Shown piece after piece: positions 1 through 7,625 of a DNA stretch of 18,128 nt (position 1 is the first letter of the stretch; each line of letters opens with the position of its first letter). The DNA lies in NCBI GenBank assembly GCA_946886855.1, contig CAMPJJ010000104.1, positions 1 through 18,128 on the forward strand. The letters run 5' to 3'. Below the pieces are notes generated by a model, which searched no databases, had not been told where the DNA came from, and saw nothing but the letters and a program-made list of their open reading frames with translations. The stretch is from an uncultured Roseateles sp. (GTDB lineage: Bacteria > Pseudomonadota > Gammaproteobacteria > Burkholderiales > Burkholderiaceae). The translations under genes were made by a program, and so were the position numbers.

Positions 1-1049
1 CTCCCGCTCCCGCTCCCGTCGCTGCGGCGGTCGCCGCCGCGGAACCGCCCGCCGCTCCCGCGATCCTGGCCGCCGCGCCCCGTCTCGAACTCGGCACCGC
101 ACCCGCGTCGATGGGTGAAGAGCTGGAGCGCGCCGCGCAGGTGATGCAGCGTTCCAAGCGCGCGGTGATGCACCTGTTCGGCGAGGCCCGGCTGGGCAAG
201 GCCATCGACGCCGAGCAATGCCTACCCCTCGTGGAGGAGGTGGCGAGCTCGGTGGTCCGCAATCCCTCGGCGCTGATCAGCCTGGCGCGGCTGAAGACCA
301 AGGACGACTACACCTACATGCACTCGGTGGCGGTGTGCGCGCTGATGGTGTCGCTGGCCCGGCAGATGGGCCTGGACGAGCCGCAGACGCGCGAGGCCGG
401 CCTGGCGGGACTGCTGCACGACGTCGGCAAGATGATGATGCCGCTGAACGTGCTGAACAAGCCGGGCGCGCTGACCGACGACGAGTTCGCGATCATGCGG
501 GACCACCCGACGCGCGGCTTCGAGATGCTCAAGGAGGGCACCTCGGTGCCGGAGGCGGCGCTGGACGTGGCGCTGCGGCATCACGAGAAGATGGACGGAT
601 CGGGCTATCCCGGCAAGCTGGCCGGCGAACAGATCAGCCTGCTGTCGCGCATGGGCGCGGTGTGCGACGTCTACGACGCGATCACCTCGAACCGGCCCTA
701 CAAGAACGCGTGGGATCCGGCGTCGTCGCTGGCGCGGATGGCGCAGTGGACGGGGCATTTCGACCCGCGGGTGTTCCAGGCCTTCGTGAAGTGCGTGGGC
801 ATCTATCCGGTGGGGACGCTGGTGAAGCTGCAGTCCGGCCGGCTGGGGGTGGTGCTGGAGCAGAACGTCACGGCGCTGACGGCGCCGCGGGTGCGGGTGT
901 TCTATTCGACCAAGTCGCAGATGCCGATCCCGACGCAGGTGCTGGACCTGTCGGCGGCCAACGCCGGCGATCGCATCGTCGGCCGCGAGGACCCGGCCAC
1001 CTGGGGCTTCCAGCGGCTCGACGAGCTCTGGCAGGCACCGGCCAAGTGA
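1..1049 (+). CDS. HD-GYP domain cyclic-di-GMP phosphodiesterase-like protein (5' end missing)
   Basis: HD-GYP proteins typically hydrolyse the second messenger cyclic-di-GMP in the cytoplasm. The frame is open from the window edge, so the gene is cut at its 5' end. The visible part begins with a Pro-Ala linker (PAPAPV), and the in-frame ATG at 111 is probably internal. Counting from that ATG, the metal-binding HD pair lies in LLHDVGK (about residues 101-107), the second block is HHEKMDGSGYPG (about 157-168) with the diagnostic GYP, and DVYDAITSNRPY (about 186-197) is the conserved segment after it. All key residues look intact, so the enzyme should be active. A substrate-sensing N-terminal domain (often DUF3391 in this family) may lie before the window; that is inference. 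The C-terminal 80 residues form a small beta-rich tail seen in such proteins. The gene ends at TGA 1047-1049 just before a hairpin. Confidence 0.93.
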   Translation, partial: PAPAPVAAAVAAAEPPAAPAILAAAPRLELGTAPASMGEELERAAQVMQRSKRAVMHLFGEARLGKAIDAEQCLPLVEEVASSVVRNPSALISLARLKTKDDYTYMHSVAVCALMVSLARQMGLDEPQTREAGLAGLLHDVGKMMMPLNVLNKPGALTDDEFAIMRDHPTRGFEMLKEGTSVPEAALDVALRHHEKMDGSGYPGKLAGEQISLLSRMGAVCDVYDAITSNRPYKNAWDPASSLARMAQWTGHFDPRVFQAFVKCVGIYPVGTLVKLQSGRLGVVLEQNVTALTAPRVRVFYSTKSQMPIPTQVLDLSAANAGDRIVGREDPATWGFQRLDELWQAPAK

Positions 1050-1056
1050 ACGCGAA

Positions 1057-1080
1057 GGATCGTCTCGGGAGAGACGGTCC
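1057..1080 (+). terminator. Terminator-like hairpin after the HD-GYP gene
   Basis: A 10-bp stem (GGATCGTCTC pairing with GAGACGGTCC, with one G-U pair) closes on a GGGA loop of the GNRA type. It begins 8 bases after the HD-GYP stop codon. No T-run follows, so it is not a classical intrinsic terminator. It may act as an mRNA 3'-end stabiliser or a weak terminator. Confidence 0.5.
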
Positions 1081-1240
1081 GGATGGACGACAACCCATCT
1101 CGGTGGTCGCTGATGACACAGCGTGGTGGCGCTCCTCAATCTCCGAGGCGAAAGTCTCCTAGTTCAAGCAATGGTTCGCCTGAACCGTCCGCCGGAAGAT
1201 GCAGACCTCGCGCCGATGCATGGCGCCGGAGGGCATCTGA

Positions 1241-1569
1241 TTCCTCGAAACGGCTGGCGGGGACCCCGACGCGGCGTTCCGCATTGCCAGGGCGCTTGGA
1301 TTCCACTATCAACACGTGCACGCGCTGATCCCCCGCTACTGCAAGAGCGCGGGCACCTTGATCGCTCTCGGCGCCTCGGCGCTGTACATGGATGATCGGA
1401 GCGAACTCGGCCCGCTCGACATGCAGGTCACTCGCGGCGATGAGATTGGCGCAATGAGGTCGGGTCTTGAACAGACGACTGCGAAGCCTTGGCAGAGCTT
1501 GTGTCCAACTACCCCTCGCACTCCTTCGTGATTGACCGCAGGGAGGCTCGCTCACTGTTTCGAAGGGTG
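1241..1569 (+). pseudogene. Relic of a Clp-fold serine peptidase (SDH family)
   Basis: Translating 1241-1480 gives FLETAGGDPDAAFRIARAL, then LIPRYCKSAGTLIALGA, then DRSELGPLDMQV and RSGLE. These are consecutive blocks of the serine dehydrogenase proteinase (SDH, ClpP/crotonase-like fold) family, including the SAGT segment with the nucleophilic Ser and the GGD and LGPLD motifs. The frame is stopped just upstream by TGA at 1238-1240. After RSGLE the homology jumps, in another frame, to EALAELVSNYPSHSFVIDRREA (about 1475-1549), which in this family lies near the C-terminus. Roughly the middle third is therefore deleted, with a frame change at the join. No intact start or C-terminus is visible. 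Similarity was judged from memory of family motifs, not by search. These peptidases often sit in accessory islands, which fits the local composition. Confidence 0.72.
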
Positions 1570-1696
1570 TGGCCCGTCGGAGAGCCGTTCCGATGCATCG
1601 CGAGTCACTATGGCGTCTGGCTGTCGACTGGCGCCCAGAGCGCACTGCCCGTCGTGTCTCTCCAAGCCTTTCCATTTGACTTCAAGGACTGTTCCC

Positions 1697-1846
1697 ATGT
1701 TCAAGACCCCCCTGCCGTTTGACCTGATCATGCAAGCCAAGCGACGCATGCTGAACCACATCATCGCGTCGAACCCCAGGCTGTTTGAGCCCAATCGGAA
1801 GCCGGCCAGCCAGAGGTCGTCCGGAAAGACCCCGACCTCCCGCTGA
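1697..1846 (+). CDS. Possible small hypothetical protein (49 aa)
   Basis: An ATG at 1697 is preceded by AAGGA (1684-1688) at 8-base spacing, a reasonable ribosome binding site, and opens a 49-residue basic peptide beginning MFKTPLPFDLIMQAKRRML. The N-terminal half could form an amphipathic helix and the C-terminal half is Ser/Arg/Lys-rich and probably disordered. I do not recognise it. It lies at the end of the decayed stretch, and its stop codon (1844-1846) touches the inverted repeat that precedes the solute-binding protein gene. It could be a real small gene, a leader peptide for that gene, or chance. Confidence 0.3.
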   Translation: MFKTPLPFDLIMQAKRRMLNHIIASNPRLFEPNRKPASQRSSGKTPTSR

Positions 1847-1898
1847 TCCCGCGCTCCCTACACTCCCCGGCATCACACGACGTCGGGGAGCGCGGGAT
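1846..1898 (+). promoter_or_regulatory. Inverted repeat enclosing the ribosome binding site and start codon of the solute-binding protein gene
   Basis: A perfect 13-base inverted repeat has arms 1846-1858 (ATCCCGCGCTCCC) and 1886-1898 (GGGAGCGCGGGAT). Between them a second, competing stem can form: 1863-1871 with 1882-1890, 9 pairs including one G-U, with a 10-base loop. The GGGGAG ribosome binding site (1885-1890) is paired in both structures, and the ATG at 1897 overlaps the outer arm. The two folds are mutually exclusive because they share 1886-1890. The arrangement could limit translation of the downstream gene or act as a partial terminator. Confidence 0.55.
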
Positions 1899-3495
1899 GA
1901 CACGAAGGCTCATGCGGCTGGCGCTGTGCGCCGGGGTGGTGGGAACGACGCTGATCGGCGCGCCGGCCGTCCAGGCGCAGACGCTGCGCTGGGCCAGCCA
2001 GGGCGACGCCCAGACGATGGACCCGCACTCGCAGAACGAGAGCCTGACCAACGGCATGAACTCGCAGGTCTACGAGCGCCTCACCGCCCGCGACCGCCAG
2101 CTCAACATCGTGCCGGGTCTTGCCTCCGAATGGACCCAGCTCAGTCCGCTCGTCTGGCGCTTCAAGCTGCGCCCCAACGTCAAGTTCCACGACGGCACCC
2201 CGTTCACCGCCGACGACGTCGTGTTCTCGCTGCAGCGCGCCAAGGCGCCGACCTCGCAGGTCGCCGTCTACGCCAACGCCGTGGGCACCGCGCGCAAGGT
2301 CGACGATCTGACCGTCGAGATCACCCAGCCCCGCTTCAATCCGATCTTCCTGCAGCACCTGGACCTGCTCTTCATCATGAGCAAGTCCTGGAGCGAGCAG
2401 CACAAGGTGACCCGGCCGCTCAGCTTCAAGGACAACGAGGAGAGCTTCGCGGGCTTCAACATGAACGGCACCGGCCCGTTCATGCTGGTCCGCCGGCAGC
2501 CCGGCATCCGCACCGTCTACAAGCGCAACCCGAACTGGTGGGGCCGCTTCGAGGGCAACGTGCAGGAGGTGCAGTTCACGCCGATCTCCAACGACGCGAC
2601 GCGGCTCGCCGCGCTGGTGTCGGGTGAGGTCGATCTGCTGCTGGACCCGGCGCCGCGCGACGTGCCGCGCCTGCGCGCCACGCCCGGCGTCCAGGTCATC
2701 GAGGGGCTGGAGAACCGCCTGATCTTCGTCGGCATGGACCAGGCGCGCGACACGCTGGTCTACGGCCGCGCGCCCAACGGCAAGAACCCGTTCCAGGACC
2801 TGCGCGTGCGTCGCGCGATGTACCAGGCCATCGACATCGACGCCATCCACAAGCGGCTGATGAACGGCCTGTCGCAGCCCACGGGCGGATTGACGCCGTC
2901 GCCGCTGGGCGCCTTCGGCGATCCGGCGCTGGAGACGCGCCTGCCCTTCGACCTGGCCGCCGCGCGCCAGGCGATGGCCGACGCCGGTTATGCGGACGGC
3001 TTCGAGGTGACGCTGGACTGTCCCAACAACCGCTATGTCAACGACGAGGCGATCTGCCTGGCGCTGGCCTCGATGTGGTCGCAGATCAAGGTGAAGGTCA
3101 AGGTCAACGCGATGCCGCGCGTGCTCTACTTCCCCAAGCTGGAGCGCTATGAGACCAGCCTCTACCTGATGGGTTGGGGCGGCGCGATCACCGACGCGGA
3201 GACCATCCTGACGCCGGTCTACCGCAGCGACGATCGGTCCTCCGGCGCGGGTTACTACAACTACGGCCGATCGAAGGACCCGAAGTTCGACCAACTGGCG
3301 GCCGCGTCCTCGACGGAAGCCGATCCGGCGAGGCGCGAACAGTTGATCCGGGCTGCGCTGCAGGCCTACCGCGAGCAGATCCACGTCCTGCCCCTGCACC
3401 GGCAGGCTGCGCCCTGGGCGGTGCGTCAAGGCGTGAAGGCCGTGCATCGCGCTGACAACTGGCTGGACTACGCGTGGGTGACACTGCCGAAATGA
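1897..3495 (+). CDS. ABC transporter substrate-binding protein, family 5 (peptide/nickel type)
   Basis: This 532-residue protein is a periplasmic receptor of the DppA/OppA/NikA family, which captures peptides, or in some members nickel or other small solutes, for an ABC importer. Residues 1-27 form a Sec signal peptide: Arg-rich start, hydrophobic core, and AVQA cleavage site before Q28. There is no lipobox, so it should be soluble. Family signatures include the ESLTNGMNSQVYERL region (about 48-62), the FKLRPNVKFHDGTPFTADDV block (about 89-108), GTGPF, and the VRRAMYQAID segment. The length is normal for the family. The start at 1897 is favoured by GGGGAG 6 bases upstream. No permease or ATPase gene is nearby, so it is an orphan receptor. 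It overlaps ureD by 4 bases, which raises nickel or urea-related uptake as a possibility, but the sequence resembles dipeptide-type members and the ligand cannot be told. Confidence 0.9.
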   Translation: MTRRLMRLALCAGVVGTTLIGAPAVQAQTLRWASQGDAQTMDPHSQNESLTNGMNSQVYERLTARDRQLNIVPGLASEWTQLSPLVWRFKLRPNVKFHDGTPFTADDVVFSLQRAKAPTSQVAVYANAVGTARKVDDLTVEITQPRFNPIFLQHLDLLFIMSKSWSEQHKVTRPLSFKDNEESFAGFNMNGTGPFMLVRRQPGIRTVYKRNPNWWGRFEGNVQEVQFTPISNDATRLAALVSGEVDLLLDPAPRDVPRLRATPGVQVIEGLENRLIFVGMDQARDTLVYGRAPNGKNPFQDLRVRRAMYQAIDIDAIHKRLMNGLSQPTGGLTPSPLGAFGDPALETRLPFDLAAARQAMADAGYADGFEVTLDCPNNRYVNDEAICLALASMWSQIKVKVKVNAMPRVLYFPKLERYETSLYLMGWGGAITDAETILTPVYRSDDRSSGAGYYNYGRSKDPKFDQLAAASSTEADPARREQLIRAALQAYREQIHVLPLHRQAAPWAVRQGVKAVHRADNWLDYAWVTLPK

Positions 3496-4343
3496 TGGCG
3501 ACCCTTGAGAAGCAATGGCTGGCGCGTCTGCGCGCCGATTACCGGACCGAGCGCGGACGCTGTGTCGTCAGCCACGAGCACGAAGGACCGCTGCGGCTGC
3601 TGAAGAGCCTCTATCCCGAGGGAGACGCGATCTGCCACAGCGTGCTGGTGCATCCGCCCAGCGGGCTGGTCGGCGGCGACACGCTGGACATCACGGTGAC
3701 GGTGGGCGAGGGCGGCCACGCGCTGGTCACCACGCCGGGCGCGACGCGCTTCTATCGCAGTCCGACGGGCGCGCCGGCCACCCAGCGGGTGCAGGCGTCG
3801 CTGGGCGACCGCGCCCGGTTGGAGTGGCTGCCGCTCGAAGCCATCGCGTATCCCGGCTGCGAGGCGCTCAACGAGGCCCGCTTCAGGCTCGCGCCGACGG
3901 CGGAGCTGTTCGCCTGGGACATCACCGCGCTGGGCCTGCCCGGCGCGGGACAGCCGTTCGATGCCGGACGATTCCAGCAGCACCTGGAGATCCCCGGCGT
4001 CTGGCTGGAACGCGGGCTGCTCGACGCGGGCGACGCGCTGCTGATGGACGGCGACCTCGGGCTGGCGGGCCACCGCTGCCTGGGCACCCTGGTGTTCGCT
4101 GCGGGCGCCGCGATCGAACGCGGTCGGCGCGAGCAGGCGCTGGACGTCGTCCGCGCGCTGATCGAGGCCGATCCGCTGCGCCTGGCTGCCGGCGCGACGG
4201 CGGCGCAGGACGGCGTGCTGGTCGTGCGCGCGCTGGGACCGGTGGTCGAGCCGGTGTCGCTGCTGCTGCGCCGCTGCTGGGCCGCCTGGCGTCAGGTCTT
4301 GTGGGACCTGGACGGCACCGCGCCCCGCCTCTGGGCGATGTAG
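3492..4343 (+). CDS. ureD: Urease accessory protein UreD
   Basis: UreD (UreH) is a scaffold that binds apo-urease and, with UreF and UreG, delivers nickel to the active site in the cytoplasm. The 283-residue product has the family's typical length and motifs: LRLLKSLYPEGD (about 34-45), HPPSGLVGGD (about 54-63) and VTTPGATRFYRS (about 79-90). The ATG at 3492 overlaps the stop of the preceding gene as ATGA; an upstream ATG at 3474 is possible but lies deeper inside that gene. No ureA, B, C, E, F or G follows. The next genes are on the other strand, so this copy is separated from the urease structural genes if they exist elsewhere. No damage to the reading frame is seen. Confidence 0.92.
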   Translation: MMATLEKQWLARLRADYRTERGRCVVSHEHEGPLRLLKSLYPEGDAICHSVLVHPPSGLVGGDTLDITVTVGEGGHALVTTPGATRFYRSPTGAPATQRVQASLGDRARLEWLPLEAIAYPGCEALNEARFRLAPTAELFAWDITALGLPGAGQPFDAGRFQQHLEIPGVWLERGLLDAGDALLMDGDLGLAGHRCLGTLVFAAGAAIERGRREQALDVVRALIEADPLRLAAGATAAQDGVLVVRALGPVVEPVSLLLRRCWAAWRQVLWDLDGTAPRLWAM

Positions 4344-4367
4344 CCGGGCGGCCGGGCAGCGGCTCGT

Positions 4368-4446
<79 letters not shown>

Positions 4447-4453
4447 TGCGCGA

Positions 4454-5089
4454 TCACGAGGCCGGCCCTGGCCTCGCCACGTCCTTCACCCAGGGCTGCG
4501 CTGCCCAGTGCGCCTTCGCGAAGGCGTCGATCTGCGCGCGGTAGGTCATCGACAGCCCGATCGCGTCCAGGCCTTCCAGCAGCATCCGCCGATGCCGCGG
4601 CAGCATGTCGAAGCGGGCCTCGACGCCGCCGGCGCTGCGCAGCGTGAGCGTGTCGACGTCGATGGCGACCGTGTTGCCGGGCACCTGGTCCGCCTCGGCC
4701 ATCAGCCGGAGCACGTCCGCCTCGGGCAGCGCAACGAGCAGCAAGCCGTTGCCCATCGCATTCGAATAGAAGATCTCGCCAAAGCCCGGCGCGACCACCG
4801 CGCGGATGCCGGCCTGCTGCAAGCCCCAGACCGCGTGCTCGCGGCTCGATCCGCAGCCGAAGTTGTTGCCGCCGAGCAGCACCGACACGTCCCCGTACTC
4901 GGGCCGGTTGAGCACGAAGTCCGGACGCTCGCGCCCTTCGGCGTCGAAGCGCAGGTCGTAGAGCAGCCCGTCCCGCAGGCCGCGCTTGTCGATGCCGCGC
5001 AGGAACTGCTTGGGCATGATCTGGTCGGTGTCGAGGTTCTCGAGGCGCAGCGCCGCGGTGCGGCCTTCGACGTGGCGGACGGGATTCAT
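4454..5089 (-). CDS. leuD: 3-isopropylmalate dehydratase small subunit (LeuD-like)
   Basis: LeuD is the swivelling small subunit that completes the active site of isopropylmalate isomerase, which converts 2-isopropylmalate to 3-isopropylmalate in leucine synthesis. The 211-residue product has the family motifs NLDTDQIMPKQFL (about 18-30), NNFGCGSSREHAVWGL (about 75-90) and FGEIFYSNAMGNGLL. The ATG at 5089 has AGGAG 8 bases upstream and overlaps the leuC stop as ATGA, so the two subunits should be made together. No residue appears lost. Because its partner LeuC is divergent and the genes sit beside a dehalogenase-like hydrolase, the pair may be a secondary isomerase acting on another hydroxyacid. 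That substrate question is inference. Confidence 0.93.
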   Translation of the reverse strand: MNPVRHVEGRTAALRLENLDTDQIMPKQFLRGIDKRGLRDGLLYDLRFDAEGRERPDFVLNRPEYGDVSVLLGGNNFGCGSSREHAVWGLQQAGIRAVVAPGFGEIFYSNAMGNGLLLVALPEADVLRLMAEADQVPGNTVAIDVDTLTLRSAGGVEARFDMLPRHRRMLLEGLDAIGLSMTYRAQIDAFAKAHWAAQPWVKDVARPGPAS

Positions 5090-6576
5090 CGCGGGATCTC
5101 CTGGGTGGCAGCGGCATTGGCCGCCGTGGTCGCCGCGGGCGCGGGGGGCAGGCGGCGGACGTCGGTGAGGCGGCCCGTCACCGCGGCGGCCGCGGCCATC
5201 GCCGGGCTCATCAGGTGCGTGATCGCGCCGCGTCCCTGGCGGCCTTCGAAGTTGCGGTTGGTCGTCGACGCGCAGCGGATGCCGTCGGCGAGCACGTCGT
5301 CGTTCATCGCCAGGCACATCGAGCAGCCCGGCTGGCGCCATTCGAGACCGGCCTCGAGGAACACGCGGTCCAGGCCTTCCGCCTCCGCCATCGCGCGCAC
5401 CGCACCCGAGCCCGGCACCACCATCGCCCGCACGCCCGGCGCCACGTGCCGGCCGCGCAGCACGGCGGCCGCCGCGCGCAGGTCCTCGATGCGGCCGTTC
5501 GTGCAGGAGCCGATGAACACGTGCTGGATGGGCGTGCCTGCCAGCGCCGCCCCGCCGTCCAGGCGCGCGTAGCGCAGCGCGCGCTCGGCGCTGGCCCGGG
5601 CCGGGCCTTCGACCATCCGCGTCGGATCCGGGATCGGGGCGTCGATCGCGGCGACCTGGTCCGGGCTCGTGCCCCAGGTCACCTGCGGCGCGACGTCGGC
5701 GGCATCGAAGCGGTGCTCGATGTCGAACACCGCGCCCTCGTCGCTGTGCAGCGTCGCCCAGTGGGCGAGGGCGGGCGCGCGCCACGCGCCGGCCAGGTCG
5801 GGACAGCGGGCCAGCACGTAATCGATCGCCGTCGCGTCCGGCGCGATCAGCGCGCCGCGCGCGCCGGCCTCCACCGCCATGTTGCACAGCGTGAAGCGGG
5901 CTTCGACCGACAGCGCGGCGATCGCCTCGCCGCAGAACTCGACGACGTAGCCGCGCGCGCCCTGCGCGCCGATGTGGCCGATGATCGCGAGGATCAGGTC
6001 CTTCGACGTCGTGCCGGCCGGCAGCGCGCCGTCGACGCGGATGCGCATGTCCTTCGCGACCCGGTAGACCAGCGTCTGCGTGGCCAGCACGTGTTCCACC
6101 TCGGTGGTCCCGATGCCGAACCCCAGCGCACCCAGCGCGCCGTAGGTCGTCGTGTGGCTGTCGCCGCAGATCACCACCATGCCGGGCCGGATCATCCCGT
6201 GCTCCGGCGCCACCACGTGCTCGATGCCCTGCAGCGCGTCCGTCGTGTCGAACAGCCGGATGCCGTGGCGATCGCAATTCGCCTTCAGGTTGGTGGCCTG
6301 CAGCGCCGAGGGCGGATCGGCGATCACGCGCAGCTTCGGCGCCACCGGATGCGTGGGGATGATGTGGCTCACCACCGCGACGTTCTGCCCCGGCATCGGG
6401 ACGCTGCGGCCCTGCTCGTGCAGGCCGGTGAAGGCCTGCGGGCTGGTGTACTCGTTCATCAGGTGCAGGTCGCAGAAGAGCAGCACGTTCTGCTCATCCA
6501 GCCCGGCCACCGTGTGGCTGTCGACGAGCTTGCGATAGAGCGTGCGCGGTCCGGCGTTCAGGGGCATGGCGGTCAT
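5086..6576 (-). CDS. leuC: 3-isopropylmalate dehydratase large subunit (LeuC-like, aconitase superfamily)
   Basis: The 496-residue product is an aconitase-superfamily [4Fe-4S] hydro-lyase large subunit. Cluster ligands are visible as C358 in FIGSCTNGR and C418/C421 in PGCSMC. Other family blocks are EYTSPQAF (about 42-49), CGDSHTTTYGALGALGFGIG (about 137-156), GTTEVEHVLATQTL and CASTTNRNFEGRQGRG. The ATG at 6576 is preferred over 6567 because AGGAGA lies 7 bases upstream; it overlaps the hydrolase stop as ATGA. Compared with E. coli LeuC, the MDHNVST element reads VSHIIPT (about 69-75): the Asp of the Asp-His pair is Ser. The protein is about 25 residues longer, with an Ala/Thr/Pro-rich C-terminal tail. 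It may therefore be a paralogue with a different hydroxyacid substrate rather than the main leucine enzyme. The symbol is given for family, not proven role. Confidence 0.9.
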   Translation of the reverse strand: MTAMPLNAGPRTLYRKLVDSHTVAGLDEQNVLLFCDLHLMNEYTSPQAFTGLHEQGRSVPMPGQNVAVVSHIIPTHPVAPKLRVIADPPSALQATNLKANCDRHGIRLFDTTDALQGIEHVVAPEHGMIRPGMVVICGDSHTTTYGALGALGFGIGTTEVEHVLATQTLVYRVAKDMRIRVDGALPAGTTSKDLILAIIGHIGAQGARGYVVEFCGEAIAALSVEARFTLCNMAVEAGARGALIAPDATAIDYVLARCPDLAGAWRAPALAHWATLHSDEGAVFDIEHRFDAADVAPQVTWGTSPDQVAAIDAPIPDPTRMVEGPARASAERALRYARLDGGAALAGTPIQHVFIGSCTNGRIEDLRAAAAVLRGRHVAPGVRAMVVPGSGAVRAMAEAEGLDRVFLEAGLEWRQPGCSMCLAMNDDVLADGIRCASTTNRNFEGRQGRGAITHLMSPAMAAAAAVTGRLTDVRRLPPAPAATTAANAAATQEIPR

Positions 6577-7625
6577 GGCTGGCTCTCCTGGCCATCGGCG
6601 GACGGGGGGACGGCCATGGCGGTGGCGGTCGCGGTCGCGTCGCTGGCGGTGGCGGTGGTGTCGTCGGCGGTGAAGAAGGGCAGGACGCGATCGAGCAGTT
6701 GGTCCGGCGCCTCCTCGGGGATGTAGTGGCCGCAGGGCAGGGCTTCGCCGCGCACGTCGTCGGCGACGCCGCGCCACAGGGCCAGCGGCTCGAAGCAGCG
6801 ATGGACGACGCCCTCGCGGCCCCAGAGCGCGAGCAGCGGCATCCGCAGCCGCCGGCCGGCCGCGCGGTCCTCGCGGTCGTGGTCCAGGTCGATGCCGGCG
6901 CTGGCGCGGTAGTCCTCGCACAGGCCGTGCGCGGTGCCGGGCAGCGCCAGGCAGCGCTGGTACTCGGCCAGCGCGCGCGGGTCGAAGGGCGCCAGGCCGG
7001 CGCTGCGGCGTCCCATCACGTCGCGCACGTAGGCACCGGGATCGGCCTCGATGAGGCGCTCCGGCAGCGGCGCCGGCTGGATCAGGAAGAACCAGTGCCA
7101 GTAGGCGCGCGCGAAGGCGACGTGGGTGCCCTCGTACATGTCCAGCGTCGGCGCGATGTCCAGCAGCGCGAGCCGCCGCACCGCGGCCGGCGCGTCCATC
7201 GCCAGGCGATGCGCGACGCGGCCGCCGCGGTCGTGCGCCAGCACGTCGAAGCGCGCGTGGCCGAGCTGGCGCATCACGCTGAGCATGTCGGCGGCCATCG
7301 CGCGCTTGCTGTAGGCGGCGTGGTCGTTCGGTGCCGACGGGGACTGCCAGGCCTCGGGGACCTCCGGCTTCGACGAATCGCCGTAGCCGCGCAGATCCGC
7401 CGCAATGACGGTGAAGTGCCGGGCCAGCGTCGGCGCGACCTTGTGCCAGATCGCGCGCGTCTGCGGGTGGCCGTGCAGCAGCAGCAGCGCGGGCCCGGTG
7501 CCGCCCATCGTCAGGTGGATGCGCACGCCGTCGGCGGTGGGCAGGCTCAGATGCTGGAAGCCGGGGTAGAGCGCATCGAGCGCATCGAGCGCATCAAGCG
7601 CATCGTGTCCTGAACCATCGGGCAT
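6573..7625 (-). CDS. Alpha/beta hydrolase, fluoroacetate (haloacetate) dehalogenase-like
   Basis: This 350-residue alpha/beta hydrolase resembles fluoroacetate dehalogenases, which displace halide from haloacetates to give glycolate. Visible elements are HGHPQTRAIWH (oxyanion region, about 51-61), DLRGYGDSSKP, nucleophile D132 in HDRGGR with R133 and R136 matching the two arginines that bind the substrate carboxylate, the acid D156 in LDIAPT, H177-W178 in the cap domain matching the halide-binding His-Trp pair, probably Y239 in CEDYR for the halide-binding Tyr, and base H300 in CGHYIPEEAPD. Assignments rest on remembered motifs of the Rhodopseudomonas enzyme. GGAGA lies just upstream of the ATG at 7625. 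The ends are odd: a Asp-Ala-Leu repeat at residues 8-19 and an Ala/Thr-rich tail from about 321. It is first in an operon with leuC and leuD. A related ester or lactone hydrolase activity is the alternative. Confidence 0.88.
   Translation of the reverse strand: MPDGSGHDALDALDALDALYPGFQHLSLPTADGVRIHLTMGGTGPALLLLHGHPQTRAIWHKVAPTLARHFTVIAADLRGYGDSSKPEVPEAWQSPSAPNDHAAYSKRAMAADMLSVMRQLGHARFDVLAHDRGGRVAHRLAMDAPAAVRRLALLDIAPTLDMYEGTHVAFARAYWHWFFLIQPAPLPERLIEADPGAYVRDVMGRRSAGLAPFDPRALAEYQRCLALPGTAHGLCEDYRASAGIDLDHDREDRAAGRRLRMPLLALWGREGVVHRCFEPLALWRGVADDVRGEALPCGHYIPEEAPDQLLDRVLPFFTADDTTATASDATATATAMAVPPSADGQESQP
7571..7606. repeat. 9-bp tandem repeat inside the hydrolase N-terminus
   Basis: Four units of GCGCATCGA (two exact, two with one change) encode the repeated Asp-Ala-Leu near the N-terminus of the hydrolase. 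Being a multiple of three, copy changes keep the reading frame. It lies before the catalytic domain and probably has no effect on the fold. Confidence 0.8.

Larger units (their letters stand above)
1050..1896. other. Gene-poor, lower-GC stretch holding decayed DNA
   Basis: This is the only span over 300 bases without an intact gene. By eye it is richer in A and T than the flanks and lacks the strong third-position G/C of neighbouring genes, as expected for acquired or decaying DNA. It contains the hairpin at 1057-1080, a peptidase relic (about 1241-1569), a possible small ORF (1697-1846) and an inverted repeat at its right end. Between 1081 and 1240, and between 1570 and 1690, I see no recognisable gene. 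Short open frames there, such as those starting at 1083 and 1123, carry no motif I know, although 1123-1240 may be the eroded N-terminal part of the peptidase. Confidence 0.6.

Noticed and set aside
1873..3447. A 524-codon minus-strand open frame opposite the solute-binding protein
   Set aside because: Arg/Asp/Val-rich low-complexity translation with no motif; the plus strand has a signal peptide and family blocks.
5090..6277. Upstream continuation of the leuD frame inside leuC
   Set aside because: The leuC frame has the conserved motifs here; the leuD frame upstream of 5089 is Arg/Gly-rich noise.
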